Assembly: GCA_015680685.1 (NCBI GenBank)
Contig: MNCI01008406.1
Span: 139,246 to 203,245, forward strand
Direction: 5' to 3'
Source of the DNA: Gnetum montanum
Taxonomy: Eukaryota > Streptophyta > Gnetopsida > Gnetales > Gnetaceae
Length of the DNA: 64,000 bases
Within the stretch, counting starts at the first letter, position 1; every line of letters starts with the position of its first letter. The notes under the pieces were generated by a model. That model was given only the letters and a program-made list of their open reading frames with translations, was not told the DNA's origin and searched no databases. Positions 1 to 11,907 of this stretch are shown in pieces. The translations under genes were made by a program, and so were the position numbers.

Positions 1-2660
1 TTTCTTTTGTTAACTAAAATTAAGAGGCATAAAACTTACACCAAAATTTTGATGAACATTTGTTAATCAATATAGCAATTTCCTATTCTTCCTTTAAAAG
101 GGATGCAATTGATTTCAGTCCTATCTCTTATGTTTGTTCATTGAATTTCTTGACTTAATTCTAAAATATGAAACATGGAACTTTGTAGCAAAATTTGCAA
201 GAATTTAAGCTAACTAAAAATGCTAATTGACTTGGGTCCTCAAGTCCTTTGAAGGGAAAGCAATTGATGCCTTTAATGATTCTTATGTCTTTTAGCCAAA
301 TGTAATAATGAGGTGTTAGCCTAGTNTTGAGTTTTAATTTTGATCTTTGTATAACTCATACTATAACAAACCATTTTTTTGCTTGGGTTTTGGGCTCAAT
401 AACTATGGAAGCGTGTGTTTGCATACTTTATTGTAAGGTTGTGTTTAGTTTGGTGGTGACATTTAGATTGTCATGTGTATGATTGGTTGTAACATTAATA
501 AATTTTAATATTGGGTTGGCTTTCATTTACAGTGCTAAGCACTATAGTTTTAGACATTTTTTAAAGAATGCTTGCTAGGTATTTTATAAAAAAAATGCTT
601 AAATATGCATGTGGAGATCATTTTTCAAACATTTTGGATATGCAAAGAGTTTCTAGTTTATTTTGACAATAGTAGAAAATGCTTTCCATAAAGCAAATTT
701 ACAAATATCATTTTTAAGTTGTAATCATTTTGCATAGTTACCAAAAAAAATTCAAAATCAACTCTTTCTTAAAGTAGATAGCCAGATATAGTTATATACC
801 TGTAAGAGGTGGAAAATTGAATTGAGCAAGTGACCATCACTCTCATTGCCATCATCTGATGCATCCTCCTTTACTAGTAAATACAAGCCACACTAAACAG
901 CATTTCAAATTTTATAGCAAATTAGTATCTAATTCTTATCAATAATTCAACAGATGTGTAGCCATTGGACCATCACATATTATTATAAATGAGAATAATT
1001 CAAAACACTTTTTAGTTAACCTATAAAATCATTCAAAATTTTAATTTATATAGATTCAAAAGGTAAAATAATAATTCCATGCTTAATCTCCAAAAACATT
1101 TTATTATTATTATTATTATTTTGAAAAAATATCTATCTATTTGTGAACTAAATTAAAGAAGTTAACCTTTCAAAACTTCTAGAGAAAATCACACCTAAAA
1201 ATTACAATATATTAGACATTAAGCTTTGTTAACATTTTAAGTTACATGTTAAATCTAGGGCATCTTTAAGGCTGGACACCCATAAAAACATAGGGAACCC
1301 ATAGCTCTCCCATGTGTAGCATTAAAGGTCAACATGGACAAGACTTGAAGTTAACAATATAAGACATGACACAGATATCATTTTGTATGCATTTTGTGCA
1401 CACATATGACTTTTTCATGATTTGGAACAACTATGACCTTACCATTAAGCTATCAACTTAGTGGTTATATAGTGAGTTTGTCAACTTCAATAGATGGCAA
1501 TATTTGTGGGAACATCTAAATTAGTATGTTTTCTATGATGATTACATAAGAGACTAACTAGTACCTCCAAGAAGACCTGAAATTGAAATACAAGATACAA
1601 TCATGACCGTAATACTATCAAAAAATATTTTAATTTTTTGGTATAAAAATTACAAAGATAGTTCTCTATTTAGAATTTGCTTAAATCTAGTAGAAGACTC
1701 ACTTTTTGGCACTTCCACTTGAAGGAAAGTCTTCTTTATCTACTTGTAAAAAGTTGTAGCTAAAAATCAGTGTTATTGCATATGACAATCTCATTGTAGA
1801 CTTGGCATCGGAAATGTATGGATAGATCGACCATAACCTGGGCATTGATGTAGTGACTAGAGGCCTTCTTGATTGTAGCAAGTAGATTTTGTGCTTTCAA
1901 TTTTAATTATGGAAATTTATTGAATCATAAGGCAAAATATTTATGGATCTTAGTCTTAGGATTATAGGATATAGATAAAATTATGTTTTTCTTAATTTTA
2001 TTTCATAGTTATTAACATATTATATTACTATTAAAAGAATAAATATTAATATTTATTTATGTAGGAGTAGTTAAGTAGTGTGTATTTAATGTTATGTTAC
2101 TTGTTATAATAGTAACCACTTTATGATTACAGCTTTAACATGTACTAATTAGATAACTATCAAACATTTGAATAAGTGGGTATTCAGTTATGAAACCACT
2201 TGCTTATTCCATTGTATACATACCTTTATTTTATGCTTTAATAAACTCAAGTTTCAGTTGGTTTTTGATACAATTATTTTGGCCAAGAGGCCAATGACTA
2301 GCCCCATCCAAAAGAGTCTTGTTCTATCACAGTAAAATAATTTTATCATCGTAATAATGAGGAGAGTTATTTTGGTCACATTTTTCTTTCTTTTCTTTTT
2401 TTTGTCTTTTGGGTTGAACTTTACCATGGTAAATTAATAATTATCATTAATACTGGTATAATAGATAAACTTTTTCATAAGAGTCCAACTACTTTGTAAC
2501 TTGGACCTTGTCCTTCGAAAATCAATTCTTAATGAATCAATTTGATACACATTAAGCAAACTTTATACACGTTAATGATAGAGTTGTAAAAAAAGTAGAT
2601 TAATCATTTTAATACAACAATCATTTTTACAACAATAATAAACCTAATCTATTGAACCAT
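1..2660. other. AT-rich region without recognisable gene
   Basis: No reading frame of convincing length or composition is present on either strand. A short TTA trinucleotide run lies at 1101-1121 and one unresolved base at 326. The stretch could be decayed repeat or intron; nothing seen decides between them. Confidence 0.5.
1101..1121. repeat. TTA microsatellite
   Basis: About seven uninterrupted TTA units, followed by a T/A-rich tail. Confidence 0.8.
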
Positions 2661-2718
2661 TTCTAACCTATCATAGGTCCACCCTAGAATTCTACATCAT
2701 GAGTCTTAACAAAATTTA

Positions 2719-2991
2719 TTATACACTAGATATTTCTTTCATCCTTTGCCTAGAAGGAAACCTGGATATATATTTTGATTTTTTTAAAAAAATAATATCA
2801 CCATTAAGAAATTTAATAAACCTTTTATTTGTACTATATGGGCTTAGCATGTCTAACTTGTCTATGCCTATAATCATATCATACTCTAATAGTTCATAGT
2901 AGAGATGTCTAATGAGGATAACACTATCATGGAATAAAAATAGAATATCTACATAATATTTAGACATCCTTCTACTATCATTGAATTGCAA
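2719..2991 (-). pseudogene. Short coding-like relic, unclassified
   Basis: A 90-codon open frame on the minus strand contains a YDMIIGIDKLDML stretch, which loosely recalls the 'D-I/V-I-L-G-M-D-W-L' end of retroelement aspartic proteases. Minus-strand sequence just before it, around 3060-3090, reads SGIIDSSAKPS, with a possible degenerate D-S-G-A site. Upstream on the same strand, to about 4300, only broken frames occur. The family cannot be named: protease-like is a weak inference, and chance similarity in AT-rich sequence remains possible. Confidence 0.2.
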
Positions 2992-3400
2992 GAAGATACC
3001 AAAATGTCTATGTCAAAGATCTTCAAAAAGTATTGAAAAATGGGTTAGGCTAGGCTTTGCACTAGAATCAATGATTCCTGAAACAGAATCAAAGCTTTAA
3101 GCCTTATATTTTAATTTGTAGTTACATATAACAAGGTTTTTTAACTAAGAGACCATTCCTATCCTAAAAAATGAAGATGCATTTTCATTAGAAGATTTAA
3201 TTTTGATTTCATACCATTCTTTATTAGTAGCTTGTTCAAAAGATTGCAATTCAGCTAATTCATTCTATGATCTTTCACTAAAAATTTATAATTCTTTTAT
3301 TCTTGCTTGTCTAAGTGTCCTTTCTTACTTACAACTTTGGATGGGGAGGCTTCAAGTTAAAGTATGGTTGTAATATAAATCTAGTAGGATGCATGTGGTA

Positions 3401-3502
3401 TTTATCTTCTTTCTATGCTCATTCTTCAAAGTCTTATGAGGATGTTAACATTTTATCTTCTTTCTATGCTCATTCTTCAAAGTCTTATGAGGATGTTAAC
3501 AT
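3401..3502. repeat. 51-bp perfect tandem duplication
   Basis: A unit beginning TTTATCTTCTTTC occurs twice head to tail (3401-3451 and 3452-3502), and a partial third unit diverges after TTTATC. The period is 51 bp, or 17 codons, so any frame is preserved. Near-identity of the copies shows it is recent compared with the decayed surroundings. Confidence 0.9.
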
Positions 3503-4851
3503 TTTATCCTCTTCAACTAGATCTACAATAGCCTTTTCCTACAATCATATTTTATTTGTCCCTAGCATCAAAATATTTCTTCTAATATGATAATTTTTTG
3601 GCAACATCATATATTGAGACTTTTTTATAAGCTCTTCTTAATTATTCTACTTCTTGTTTGGCAATTTTTTATTGCTTATGCATATTAATTTTATAAGATT
3701 TATTAGAGCTACAACTACTATAATTGTCAACTTTTATATCAAGTTGATTAATGCATTGAACAATAGTTTTCATATTTGAATATGAGTTGAATGTATCTTC
3801 TTTAGAAAAATTTCAATATGTAAACAACAACTTTTAGTATCACTTACTATTTCATATTGGGCTTCACTAATATGATGTGCAAAGAAATTTTTTTTAATCT
3901 ATCATATTTTTATTGTGAGAACTTGGATGTATAATGATTGACATTGAAAATGAAACAAGAAATTTTCCTTTTATTCCTTCTATCACCTTTAGAAAATATT
4001 TTCCTATAGAATCTTCTATCTAGTTTTTTTCCTTTTGTTATTCTGCACCTTTTACAATAATGATATGTTCATTTAGTTTCATCCATCCAAACTACTATTG
4101 ATGTTCCCAAAAATAGAAAGTTGCATGAAACAATTTATGATTTTTCATGATAGTTTTCTTGGGATGAATATCTAAACACATGAGTTTATGAATATACAAT
4201 ATAAACTAATTAATTTCACCAAAGCTCATTTCATCAATACTAATATTTCTTCAAGTGAGTTCATGCATATCTTGAAGTGAAAAGTTCTGGAAAAGAATAA
4301 ACATATCTATGCTTTGCAGTATTACAAGGCTAATTGTATGCTGCTTCCCCTACCCTTTCTAGGATAGAAAAAGGGCCATGAAAATGAGGAAAACATTTTG
4401 AATGCTTTATAAATTTTAAGCAACTCCTAGTTGACTTCACACTGAGTAACACACAATCGTCTGTTTGGTATTTTTTCTGTAGTGCCTTGTAATGATCCAT
4501 CTTTCCTTAGGTTGATGTCTTGATGTTTGAAATAGTAATTGTGAGTGTGCTTTGTTGTCATGATGAATATAGTTTGGTTCTAATTTGTGAATTTACCTAT
4601 GATTATATAATATGACAAACTTGAATGGTGTTAACCATGCACTTGTGATTTGTGTGCTTTGGTATTGATTTGTAAATTTAATTATGATCTAATGATGGTG
4701 ATGGATTTGAGTGTTGTCAATGTTCTTGTGTTCATGATTTGTATGATTTAGTGTTAATCCAAGGATTTATCTAGAATTTGAGAATGGTCATGAATTTAAG
4801 TACTATTAATATGCTCGTGTTGATGGGTTTAAGTGTCGTTGATATGCTTAT

Positions 4852-5601
4852 TGATGGGATGTGATATCGCGGTGTGCCATCATATCTATAAATAAGAGGT
4901 GACTCCCTCTTATTTTTTCATCCTAGGCTAGACAGTAGGGAAACTCTGGTAGATTGATCACTCCAAAGATAGAATATTTTCCATGTGCCCGCATTAGGAG
5001 TCCCAAAGTGAACGGATCTTTATTCAAGCAGACATTGTACCTGAACACAAGTTTGTGTACGATAATAAAGACGAGCTTCGTGGATAAACCTTGCAATGCA
5101 TGGAATAGGATTTTATTATTGTTAGTTATTACCTATTATTTATTACTTGTTATTTATTATTTTCTCTCTTAACCCTTTTTTCCTAGTTAGGTGCCTCAGT
5201 ATGACCACTTTGAGCATGTGCATTACACGTGGTGATCCTAGCAACGATTAGCGTTTGGTAGCCACGATTGCATCGATTCAGGGTGTGTACGGTAAGTGGA
5301 AACAGATGCTAATGCTAGGTAATTTAGACTTAGTTCATTATTTAGATTTAGTAATTAGTTTCTCAACCCTTCAATTCAATAGCATAGGAGACATAAAACA
5401 TAAAAAGCATAAAAATCATATACCTCAAACTTGCTTAACCATACACTGTGACAACTACAAGTAAGTTTGGGAAGACAACGAATAATTAACCCTAAGTGTT
5501 CCATGGGGCGTGTAGGCACTTAGTCTATGGAGTTCAATTGGATCACATGTGCTACACTCATATTCATATGGTTGAGTGTAGGGATATCTTGCCACTCATC
5601 A
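4852..5601 (+). repeat. Element 1 5' LTR
   Basis: The LTR is 750 bp. A TATA box (TATAAATA) lies at 4887-4894 and a polyadenylation signal AATAAA at 5064-5069, so transcription would start near 4920 and R would be roughly 150 bp. Compared with its partner it lacks 68 bp of U3 upstream of the TATA box, apparently lost between copies of GCGATATCGTGG. It carries 14 extra bp in a TTA/TTATT-rich part of U5. Confidence 0.9.
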
Positions 5602-5602
5602 T

Positions 5603-5620
5603 TGGCGCCATTGCCAGGGA
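5603..5620 (+). other. Primer binding site, tRNA-Asp type (element 1)
   Basis: TGGCGCCATTGCCAGGGA lies one base after the 5' LTR. It differs at two positions from the complement of the 3' end of plant tRNA-Asp, the primer known for Athila elements. Both changes are G to A. Confidence 0.88.
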
Positions 5621-5739
5621 CTAAGTGTTTGTGCACCGAATAGAACATAAGATATCACTCACATTTTTGGGAGCCTAAATGAACCTTCGGGTTAATTAAA
5701 AGAAAAATTTAAATAACGGTAATTAGCACACCGATAACA

Positions 5740-8220
5740 ATGTCTTCTTCTAACAAAAGAAACTCATCGCCTAGGGATAATACAAGAAACACTCAACAAT
5801 CAAAAGCACATAACCGAAATCAACCAAGTCCTCCACAATACTGAATAGACTATACTCATCCTGATGAGTATATTCCAAACTTTACCTTTATCATCCATCA
5901 AGGAGAATAGCTGTGATGGAGAGATTTGCAAGGTAACATCGTGTTACCTCCAGATTGATTAGTCTCTAACATGCTCTTCCATGCTTTGGCATAGATTGGC
6001 ATGACAGAATTGTATGCCGAATACGTTGTGGAAGACTTTGATATGAGGGATTATCATCCTATAGAAGCACAACGTATTAGGGACTTAAGGCAGGAGAGCC
6101 AACATACACTGATGAAGGGCAAAGGTTTGCATGTCCTTAGCGAAATAGTAGATGACAAACCCATTATAACGGGTTCTCTAACAAATGATGTTCCCCCTCC
6201 TAACGATGGTGAGGAGGTAAGGCATCAGAACCTATGATCAACGATACATAACATTGGTTCTGACCCCCGTGAATGCCAATTGTTCACAAAAGGAACAACA
6301 ACTCATGCTAAGGATAGGCACTTAGATCATCATCATGATCGGGGCTGAAGTAGTCGAAGAGAAGGCAAGAAACATCATCATGGCGATGGTTTCCCTTCTT
6401 CTTCTCCTTCATCTCATCACTCACCCTCTCCTTCCACATCTAGGCGCAGCCACCATGAACATAATGGTGAGGATAGGAGTAGACAAAACAAGAGACCTCA
6501 ATGGGAAAGTCGAGAGAGAGGACAAGGGCAAGACCGAAGGGAAAGTAGGGAACAACGAAGACATCACAGGAATCATGAAAGAGATGATCATGATGAGCCC
6601 CTACTTGCAACCCAAAGAATGCTTGACATAATGGAGGCTGTAAGGATTCCAACAAGGCATCAAAGAGACAGTCAGATCAAGCGCTTAGACATGAACAATA
6701 TCCTACGCTTCAAAGGGGGATACAACTCAGATTCGCAACATCATTTATAGGCATTCCACGATGCCTACGCCTTGTAGAACATAGAAAATGAGTGGCAAAA
6801 ACTTAAGTTGTTTCCTAGGACACTCACCAAAGAAGCAAAGAGTTGGTACCAATCCTTAGAGCTAGAAACCATCAGGAGGTGGAGTACAATGCTAGAACTC
6901 TTCAACGATAAGTATCAAACATACTCCAGAGTGTCTAATTTGCGTAAGCAAATCCAAGGCTAGAAACAAGGTACTTATGAACCCTTGGATGCTGCCATGG
7001 CTTGCTACTACACATTGTTACATCATTGCCCGGGCCATGGGTATGCTCAACAGGATCAACTTCACCACATCATGGATGGGCTAAGGCATGAAACTAGAAG
7101 AACCCTTGGGACTTATGCCCAAGGGAGACTATTACAACTTAGAGCCCATGAAGTACATCGCTTGTTGGAATAAGTAGCAAAAGAAGAAGGTGAGCTATGA
7201 AAAAGGGAAAGTGTGGAAGAATATGACCACGATCCCTCCCTTTAGATGAAGGGAGTGAAATTTTGTGATGAGGAGGATAAGTCACCACTCAAAGAGTTGG
7301 TGAAAAAAAAACCTTGCCAATTCAAAAAATAACAACAGAAGTATCGGCTAAGATGGATCAATTGTGGGATTCCTTAGACTCCAGACTTGAAAGTATCTTG
7401 AAAATCATAGAAGAGTCTAAGGAAGAATGAAGTAGTGACAAAGATAAGACAAAGCGGAGGAATTCAGGCCCTGCACATAACAAGGGTAAGGGGAAAATTA
7501 CTATCTCCGATGAGGCTGTGGATTTAGAAACAGACAATGATGATGGATGTGAGATCTACCAATATGACCATCCTGAGGGATGTTGTCCAATTATCTCACA
7601 TCTACAGGAGTCCGGGATGTATGCACTTAATCCAAGACTTAACCAACAACAAACACCCCAAAGGTTATCTTATCCTCAAGGTAACCCAAGGCAGTTCCAC
7701 CAACCACTAACGTACTATCCAAGTGGAACTCCTCCACAACCCATCGGATAGCATCAACAGTGGCAACACCCATAGTCATGGGGGATGCCACCACCAACAC
7801 AACAGTACCCTTACCAGAAACCAGACCCATATGGATATTATGTGTAGCAACTGGTTTCTCCAAGTGACTCTATGGGTCACACAACTCCCCAATGTCACTA
7901 CCAAGTTTGGGAGTACTTTAGGAGGAATCCTTCTCCTTCAGGAGACATCCCACATTCATCACATCCTCCAACTCCATCCATACCTTTTCCACCTGTAGTT
8001 CCCATACCACCTACTCCAACAATGCAAGGGGAACTCCCTACTCAACCGTAGCAACGTAACGCTGCGAGAGCTGTAAATATTCAACTTGCTGCTGGTTCTG
8101 ACAACTGTAAAAAGAGAAGGTCTTTCTTCAGAACCAGAAGCCCAAAAAACTCTCGCAACAACAAGCAGTTGAGCCCATGTACACTCCTCCACCATCTAAC
8201 ACTTCGGAGCATCCTTCAAT
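5740..8220 (+). pseudogene. gag: gag of element 1, broken
   Basis: The frame starts at an ATG shared with element 2a (MSSS...). It runs through a basic histidine/serine/arginine-rich linker into a retrotransposon Gag core at about 6690-7170. Core motifs include AKSWYQSLE, IRRWSTMLELFNDKYQTY and RRTLGTYAQGRL. A zinc-knuckle variant CEIYQYDHPEGCCP follows near 7549; its second cysteine has become tyrosine. A proline/glutamine-rich tail comes last. More than ten in-frame stops, mostly TAG and TGA, and at least one frameshift near 7300 inactivate it. Element 2a has sense codons at several of the same positions, for example CAG where 6775-6777 is TAG. The protein would have formed the virus-like particle and bound RNA. 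Confidence 0.85.
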
Positions 8221-8926
8221 CCAATAGAGCTATACGCATACGATTATGTTAACGCATACCGTAACCGACTCGATCAAGGTAGGCCACCTTCCCAGGAAGC
8301 TATTTGATCATGGAAGCCCCTTAATCAATTTACAAATCACCAAGAACAAACCACATAAGGCTCTTCTTGACTCAAGTTCTGGAGTTAATTTAATTTCACA
8401 AGAAATGTATCAAGCCTGGAACCTGCCCCAACTTAAGAAGAGCAACATTCAACTGGAGCTAGCTAACCAGTCCATCACCATTCCCTTAGGATTGGTGGAG
8501 GATATCATTACCACTGTGTGTGTGTGATCATACCCAGTTGACTTCTTGGTGATTGAAGTTAACAGTAACAATGGGGGCTTCCCAATTATAATGGAAAGGC
8601 CATGGCTAAGTACAGTAGATGCATACCTAGGGATCTATGATCTTTCCTTGCAGATATCTAAGATAAACATATATGGAAAGATTGAGAAGAAGAAAGTTCT
8701 GTGCATCACATTCAATGACTCAGAGGATGATGACATGGAAGAGTGTTCAGAATTTCTTCTATGTGATCAATGTGCCCAAGAAATGCAAATACAAAGGTGC
8801 CTGTATGTAGCAACCACACCAGTAGTAGACACCCTGTGGTTAACGGCTACTAGAAAGAGCAAACTAATATGCATGAAACGAACTAAGGAAACTCATGCTA
8901 ACAATGAAGGTATAGACACATTGTAA
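8221..8926 (+). pseudogene. Aspartic protease domain of element 1, broken
   Basis: This continues the gag frame and reads HLPRKLFDHGSPLI, then ALLDSSSGVNLISQEMY, and ends with FPIIMERPWLSTVDAYLGI. The last matches the 'ILGRPFL' segment of Athila-type proteases. The catalytic D-S-G at 8369-8377 is D-S-S, through GGT to AGT. A TGA splits the domain at 8526. The enzyme would normally cut the Gag-Pol polyprotein. The frame ends in a serine/lysine-rich tail without RT motifs, so pol is deleted rather than only decayed. Confidence 0.8.
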
Positions 8927-9097
8927 TATGAGCGTTGCCAACTTCCACCTCTCAACCTAAAAACATCAATAGGGAGAAGTTGGGCACTTTTACGAAATTC
9001 AAATAGACATCCATCATTTCAGATCTCTTCCTTACAATTCAGTCATGGGGGAGATGACCACCTATGCTAATCATTAGAGGTCCTTAATTCTTTTTAG

Positions 9098-9240
9098 TTT
9101 TTGTTTTACATGTTTTTGTTACACACATTTTTATTTTACACATATTTGTTTTACAGGTTTTTGTTTCACACATTTTTGTTTTACACATATATTTTTTTAC
9201 ACGTTTTGTTTTACAAGTTTTTGTTTTACAATTTTTGTAT
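9098..9240 (+). repeat. TTTTGTTTTACACAT-type minisatellite
   Basis: Eight to nine imperfect units of about 15-17 bp. The equivalent site in element 2a (21955-21995) has only about two, so the array expanded in element 1. Confidence 0.75.
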
Positions 9241-9769
9241 TGCAAATTTCTTTAACTTTTCTTGGTTTTGTTTTACAACATTATTACACTTTTCCATTTT
9301 TTGTGTGTTGTGTGTGTGTTAACCATCCTATAAGTTTGTCACCCAATAAGTGTTCTTCACGATGGTATGAGCTATTTTTCTCATTGATTGCTAATGTTTC
9401 GTTTTTACCTTTAAGTTACGTTGTTGATACTAAGGTATGTTTCTTTTGATATGGCAGGAAATGAGTCCACTTCATCCATTCATCCACAAAGTCTATGGTC
9501 TCTCTTAGCTTGGAAATGTACAGTCTCCTTTCTAATAAGAACTTTAATGAATCGGTGACTGGGTACTTCTCAAACTAAGGAAGAACTCAAGGTTTGCAAA
9601 GGGTGTGACTTCACGGGAACTTGATGCATTTGTGTTGGCCATTCTCTTGGGTGCTTGGATGTTTTCTTCTTGAGTTTTCTTGTCGTTCCAATGTTACCCA
9701 ATTATCGGAAGCTGAGACAATAAAAACAAGAAGTCTTTACATGATGTGGTTCTCACGCATAAAAACACA

Positions 9770-9875
9770 AAACAAAAAAAAAATAAAAAACAAAGATAAA
9801 ACGATAAAGAAAAGAAACCAGAGAAAAAAAAAAGAAAAGAAAACAAAGAAAACAAAAAAGTAAAAAAAAAACAAA
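9770..9875 (+). repeat. A-rich (AAAAG/AAAAC) low-complexity tract
   Basis: Adenine-dominated purine tract in the element 1 interior. Element 2a has a shorter version near 22505. In element 3 the same place (minus strand) runs into an assembly gap. Confidence 0.75.
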
Positions 9876-11079
9876 GAAAGTGAGAATTTAAAGCACACCC
9901 CTTAGACAAAATAAACTTGGGCTACAAGCACTAGTTATGGAACCGAAAACGTTCCCTCTAACTAAGGCCCTTCTCAATTCCCATTCTCTCCTCAATTATT
10001 TCATCGGAATGGTGGTGGCTCTTTGGAGATGCATTCTTGTTACTCAAGTGGATGGTTTGGCCAAGTGCATTAATGTGAAGTCACTAGATGTGGTTGGTTT
10101 GAGGCCGGAGTTGGAATGAGATTTGCCAAGTCACATTAATCATGAACCACATAAGGGTTTGTACACCACCTTGTTCTTGGGATTCCATTCCATTCTCCTC
10201 TCTCCATCCTTCTCTCCATTGTTCACCTCATTGTCGGTTGTATCATTAGTGTATATTTTGTTAGATACATCGTTTTCTTTTTGGTAAATTCTTACGGTTA
10301 AGACTTTAACTCTTGTTCCAAAGGACATTCCCTGAGCCTATGGACTCTTTGAATGTGGGTTTTTCAGGGCATTAAGGGCATGAGCCAACTTTGGGGAGGA
10401 CCCATTGACATTCCTATTTGGTGCACCAGTTAACATCTTTCCCTTAACATTTTGTAATTAATTTTATTTTTTTTCATTCCCATCTTGACATCTATGTCAT
10501 CAATGTCCTAGTTGTCTCTTTTTCTCCATCTTCTTGTTCTTATTCTTTCTACATGCTCTTGCTACCAGAGGTTCACGATTAGTCATTGGGGGTATGGGGC
10601 CCAATTTTTTTGATTTTCTCCTAACCCCTACACCTTCGATAGTCATCATTTATATATCTCCAGATCCATAATCAGCCATACCGCAACCTAGCCAATGGAC
10701 CCTTTACTGAGGCAAGGTTGTGTTGTGTGTGCAGATGGTGATCCTGCAGCAACAGATTAGATCTAGAGGGAGCACTTGGAATGGAGTAGTGCTGAAAGAA
10801 GCTATGCAAGGAGCAAGAACGATGATGCGCTTACAGATGGACAATGAAAGGTGCAATCTTGGCATTGGCAGCAACAAGACTTCTTCTCTCTCCTCTTTTC
10901 TCTCAGCTGCCAAATGAGGCCTGATGTCAATGTAATAAGGTGTTCACCCTTGTTGTCATGAACACCAGTGTGTTGAGTCTTGTAATGATGATCTGTTCAC
11001 ATGTCATCCCATTAGTTTCATTTGAGTCAATAATCCCATACCGTCCCGATATTATTGTAAGGAACTTGAGGATGAGTTT

Positions 11080-11098
11080 TCATTTAGTCATGGGGGTA
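11080..11098 (+). other. Polypurine tract of element 1
   Basis: CATTTAGTCATGGGGGTA lies immediately before the 3' LTR. The same GGGGG(T/A) block borders the 3' LTR in elements 2b, 3 and 4, as expected for the plus-strand primer. Confidence 0.75.
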
Positions 11099-11902
11099 TG
11101 ATGGGATGCGATATCGTGGCCTTTGCGATATTGCATCCCTCGCAATATCGTGTCTTCCCCTGTGATATCGCATACGCGATATCGTGGTGTGTCATCATAT
11201 CTATAAATAAGAGGTGCCACTCCCTTGTTTCTTCATCCTACGCTAGACAGTAGGGAAACTCTAGCAGATTGATCACTCTAGAGATAGAATATTTTCCATG
11301 TGCCCGCAGTAGGAGTCCCAAAGTGAACGAATCTTTATTCAAGCAGACATTGTACTTGAACACAAGTTTGTGTATGGCAATAAAGACAAGCTTCGTGGAT
11401 AAACCTTGTAGTGCGTGGAATAGGATTTTATTATTATTATTTATTACTTGTTATTTACTATTTTCTCTTTCAACCCTTTTCTCCTAGTTAGGTGCCTTAG
11501 TACAACCACTTCGAGCACATGTGTTACGCGTGGTGATCCCAGCAATGATTAGCGTTTGGTAGCCATGGTTGCATTAGTTCAGGGTGTGTACGGGAAGTGG
11601 GAACGGATGCTGACGCTAGGTAATTTAGACTTAGTTCATTAGTTAGAGTTAGTAATTAGTTTCTCAACCCTTCAACTCAATAGCATAAGAGACATAAAAC
11701 ATAAAAAGCATAAAAATCATATACCTCAGACTTGCTTAACCATACACCATGAAAACTATAAGTAAGTTTGGGAAGACAACGAATAATTAACCCTAAGAGT
11801 TCCATGGGGCGTGTAGGCACTTAGTTTGCAGAGTTTGACCGAATCGCGCATGCTACGCTCATATTCGTATGGTTGAGTGTGGGGGTATCTCGCCACTCAT
11901 CA
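11099..11902 (+). repeat. Element 1 3' LTR
   Basis: The LTR is 804 bp with its TATA box at 11202-11209. U3 holds a cluster of GATATCG/CGATATTG inverted motifs at 11106-11188, part of which is absent from the 5' LTR. Outside the two indels the LTRs differ mainly by scattered transitions, so the insertion is not recent. Confidence 0.9.
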
Positions 11903-11907
11903 CTTAT

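Larger units (their letters stand above)
8927..11079 (+). other. Element 1 noncoding 3' interior
   Basis: About 2.1 kb between protease and polypurine tract has no convincing ORF. It holds an internal TCATGGGGGAGATG purine block at 9044, a TTTTGTTTTACACAT minisatellite at 9098-9240, an A-rich tract at 9770-9875 and a block at 10715-10890 whose counterpart lies in element 3 (40200-40385). A second AGTCATTGGGGGTA block near 10585 aligns with the region upstream of the extra ORF in elements 2 and 4. That ORF is missing here, leaving about 500 bp before the LTR. Confidence 0.6.
4852..11902 (+). mobile_element. Element 1: Athila-like Ty3/gypsy LTR retrotransposon, non-autonomous
   Basis: Two LTRs (4852-5601 and 11099-11902) with TGATG...CATCA ends bound the element, and a perfect 5-bp target duplication CTTAT flanks it (4847-4851 and 11903-11907). 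The tRNA-Asp-type PBS is at 5603-5620 and the polypurine tract ends at 11098. The interior holds gag and an aspartic protease, both broken, then about 2.1 kb of noncoding sequence. No RT, RNase H or integrase can be found, so movement would have needed enzymes supplied by a relative such as the family of element 3. The insertion split a degenerate AT-rich repeat array. Confidence 0.93.

Noticed and set aside
2699-4400. Possible endogenous pararetrovirus remains on the minus strand
   Set aside because: A protease-like phrase is visible but no RT, coat or movement motif could be read, so the class cannot be supported.
4852-5601. TATAAATA plus downstream AATAAA as a host gene promoter
   Set aside because: The same pair recurs in every LTR of the family and is explained as LTR promoter and polyadenylation signal.
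9101-9322. Phe/Leu/Tyr-rich 'membrane protein' frame
   Set aside because: It is a translation of the TTTTGTTTTACA minisatellite.
9621-9909. Lys-rich plus-strand and Phe/Leu-rich minus-strand frames
   Set aside because: Both arise from the A-rich low-complexity tract of element 1.
10720-10917. 65-codon frame in element 1, possibly a small gene
   Set aside because: The equivalent block in element 3 (40200-40385) is conserved as DNA but reads differently, so coding function is not supported.
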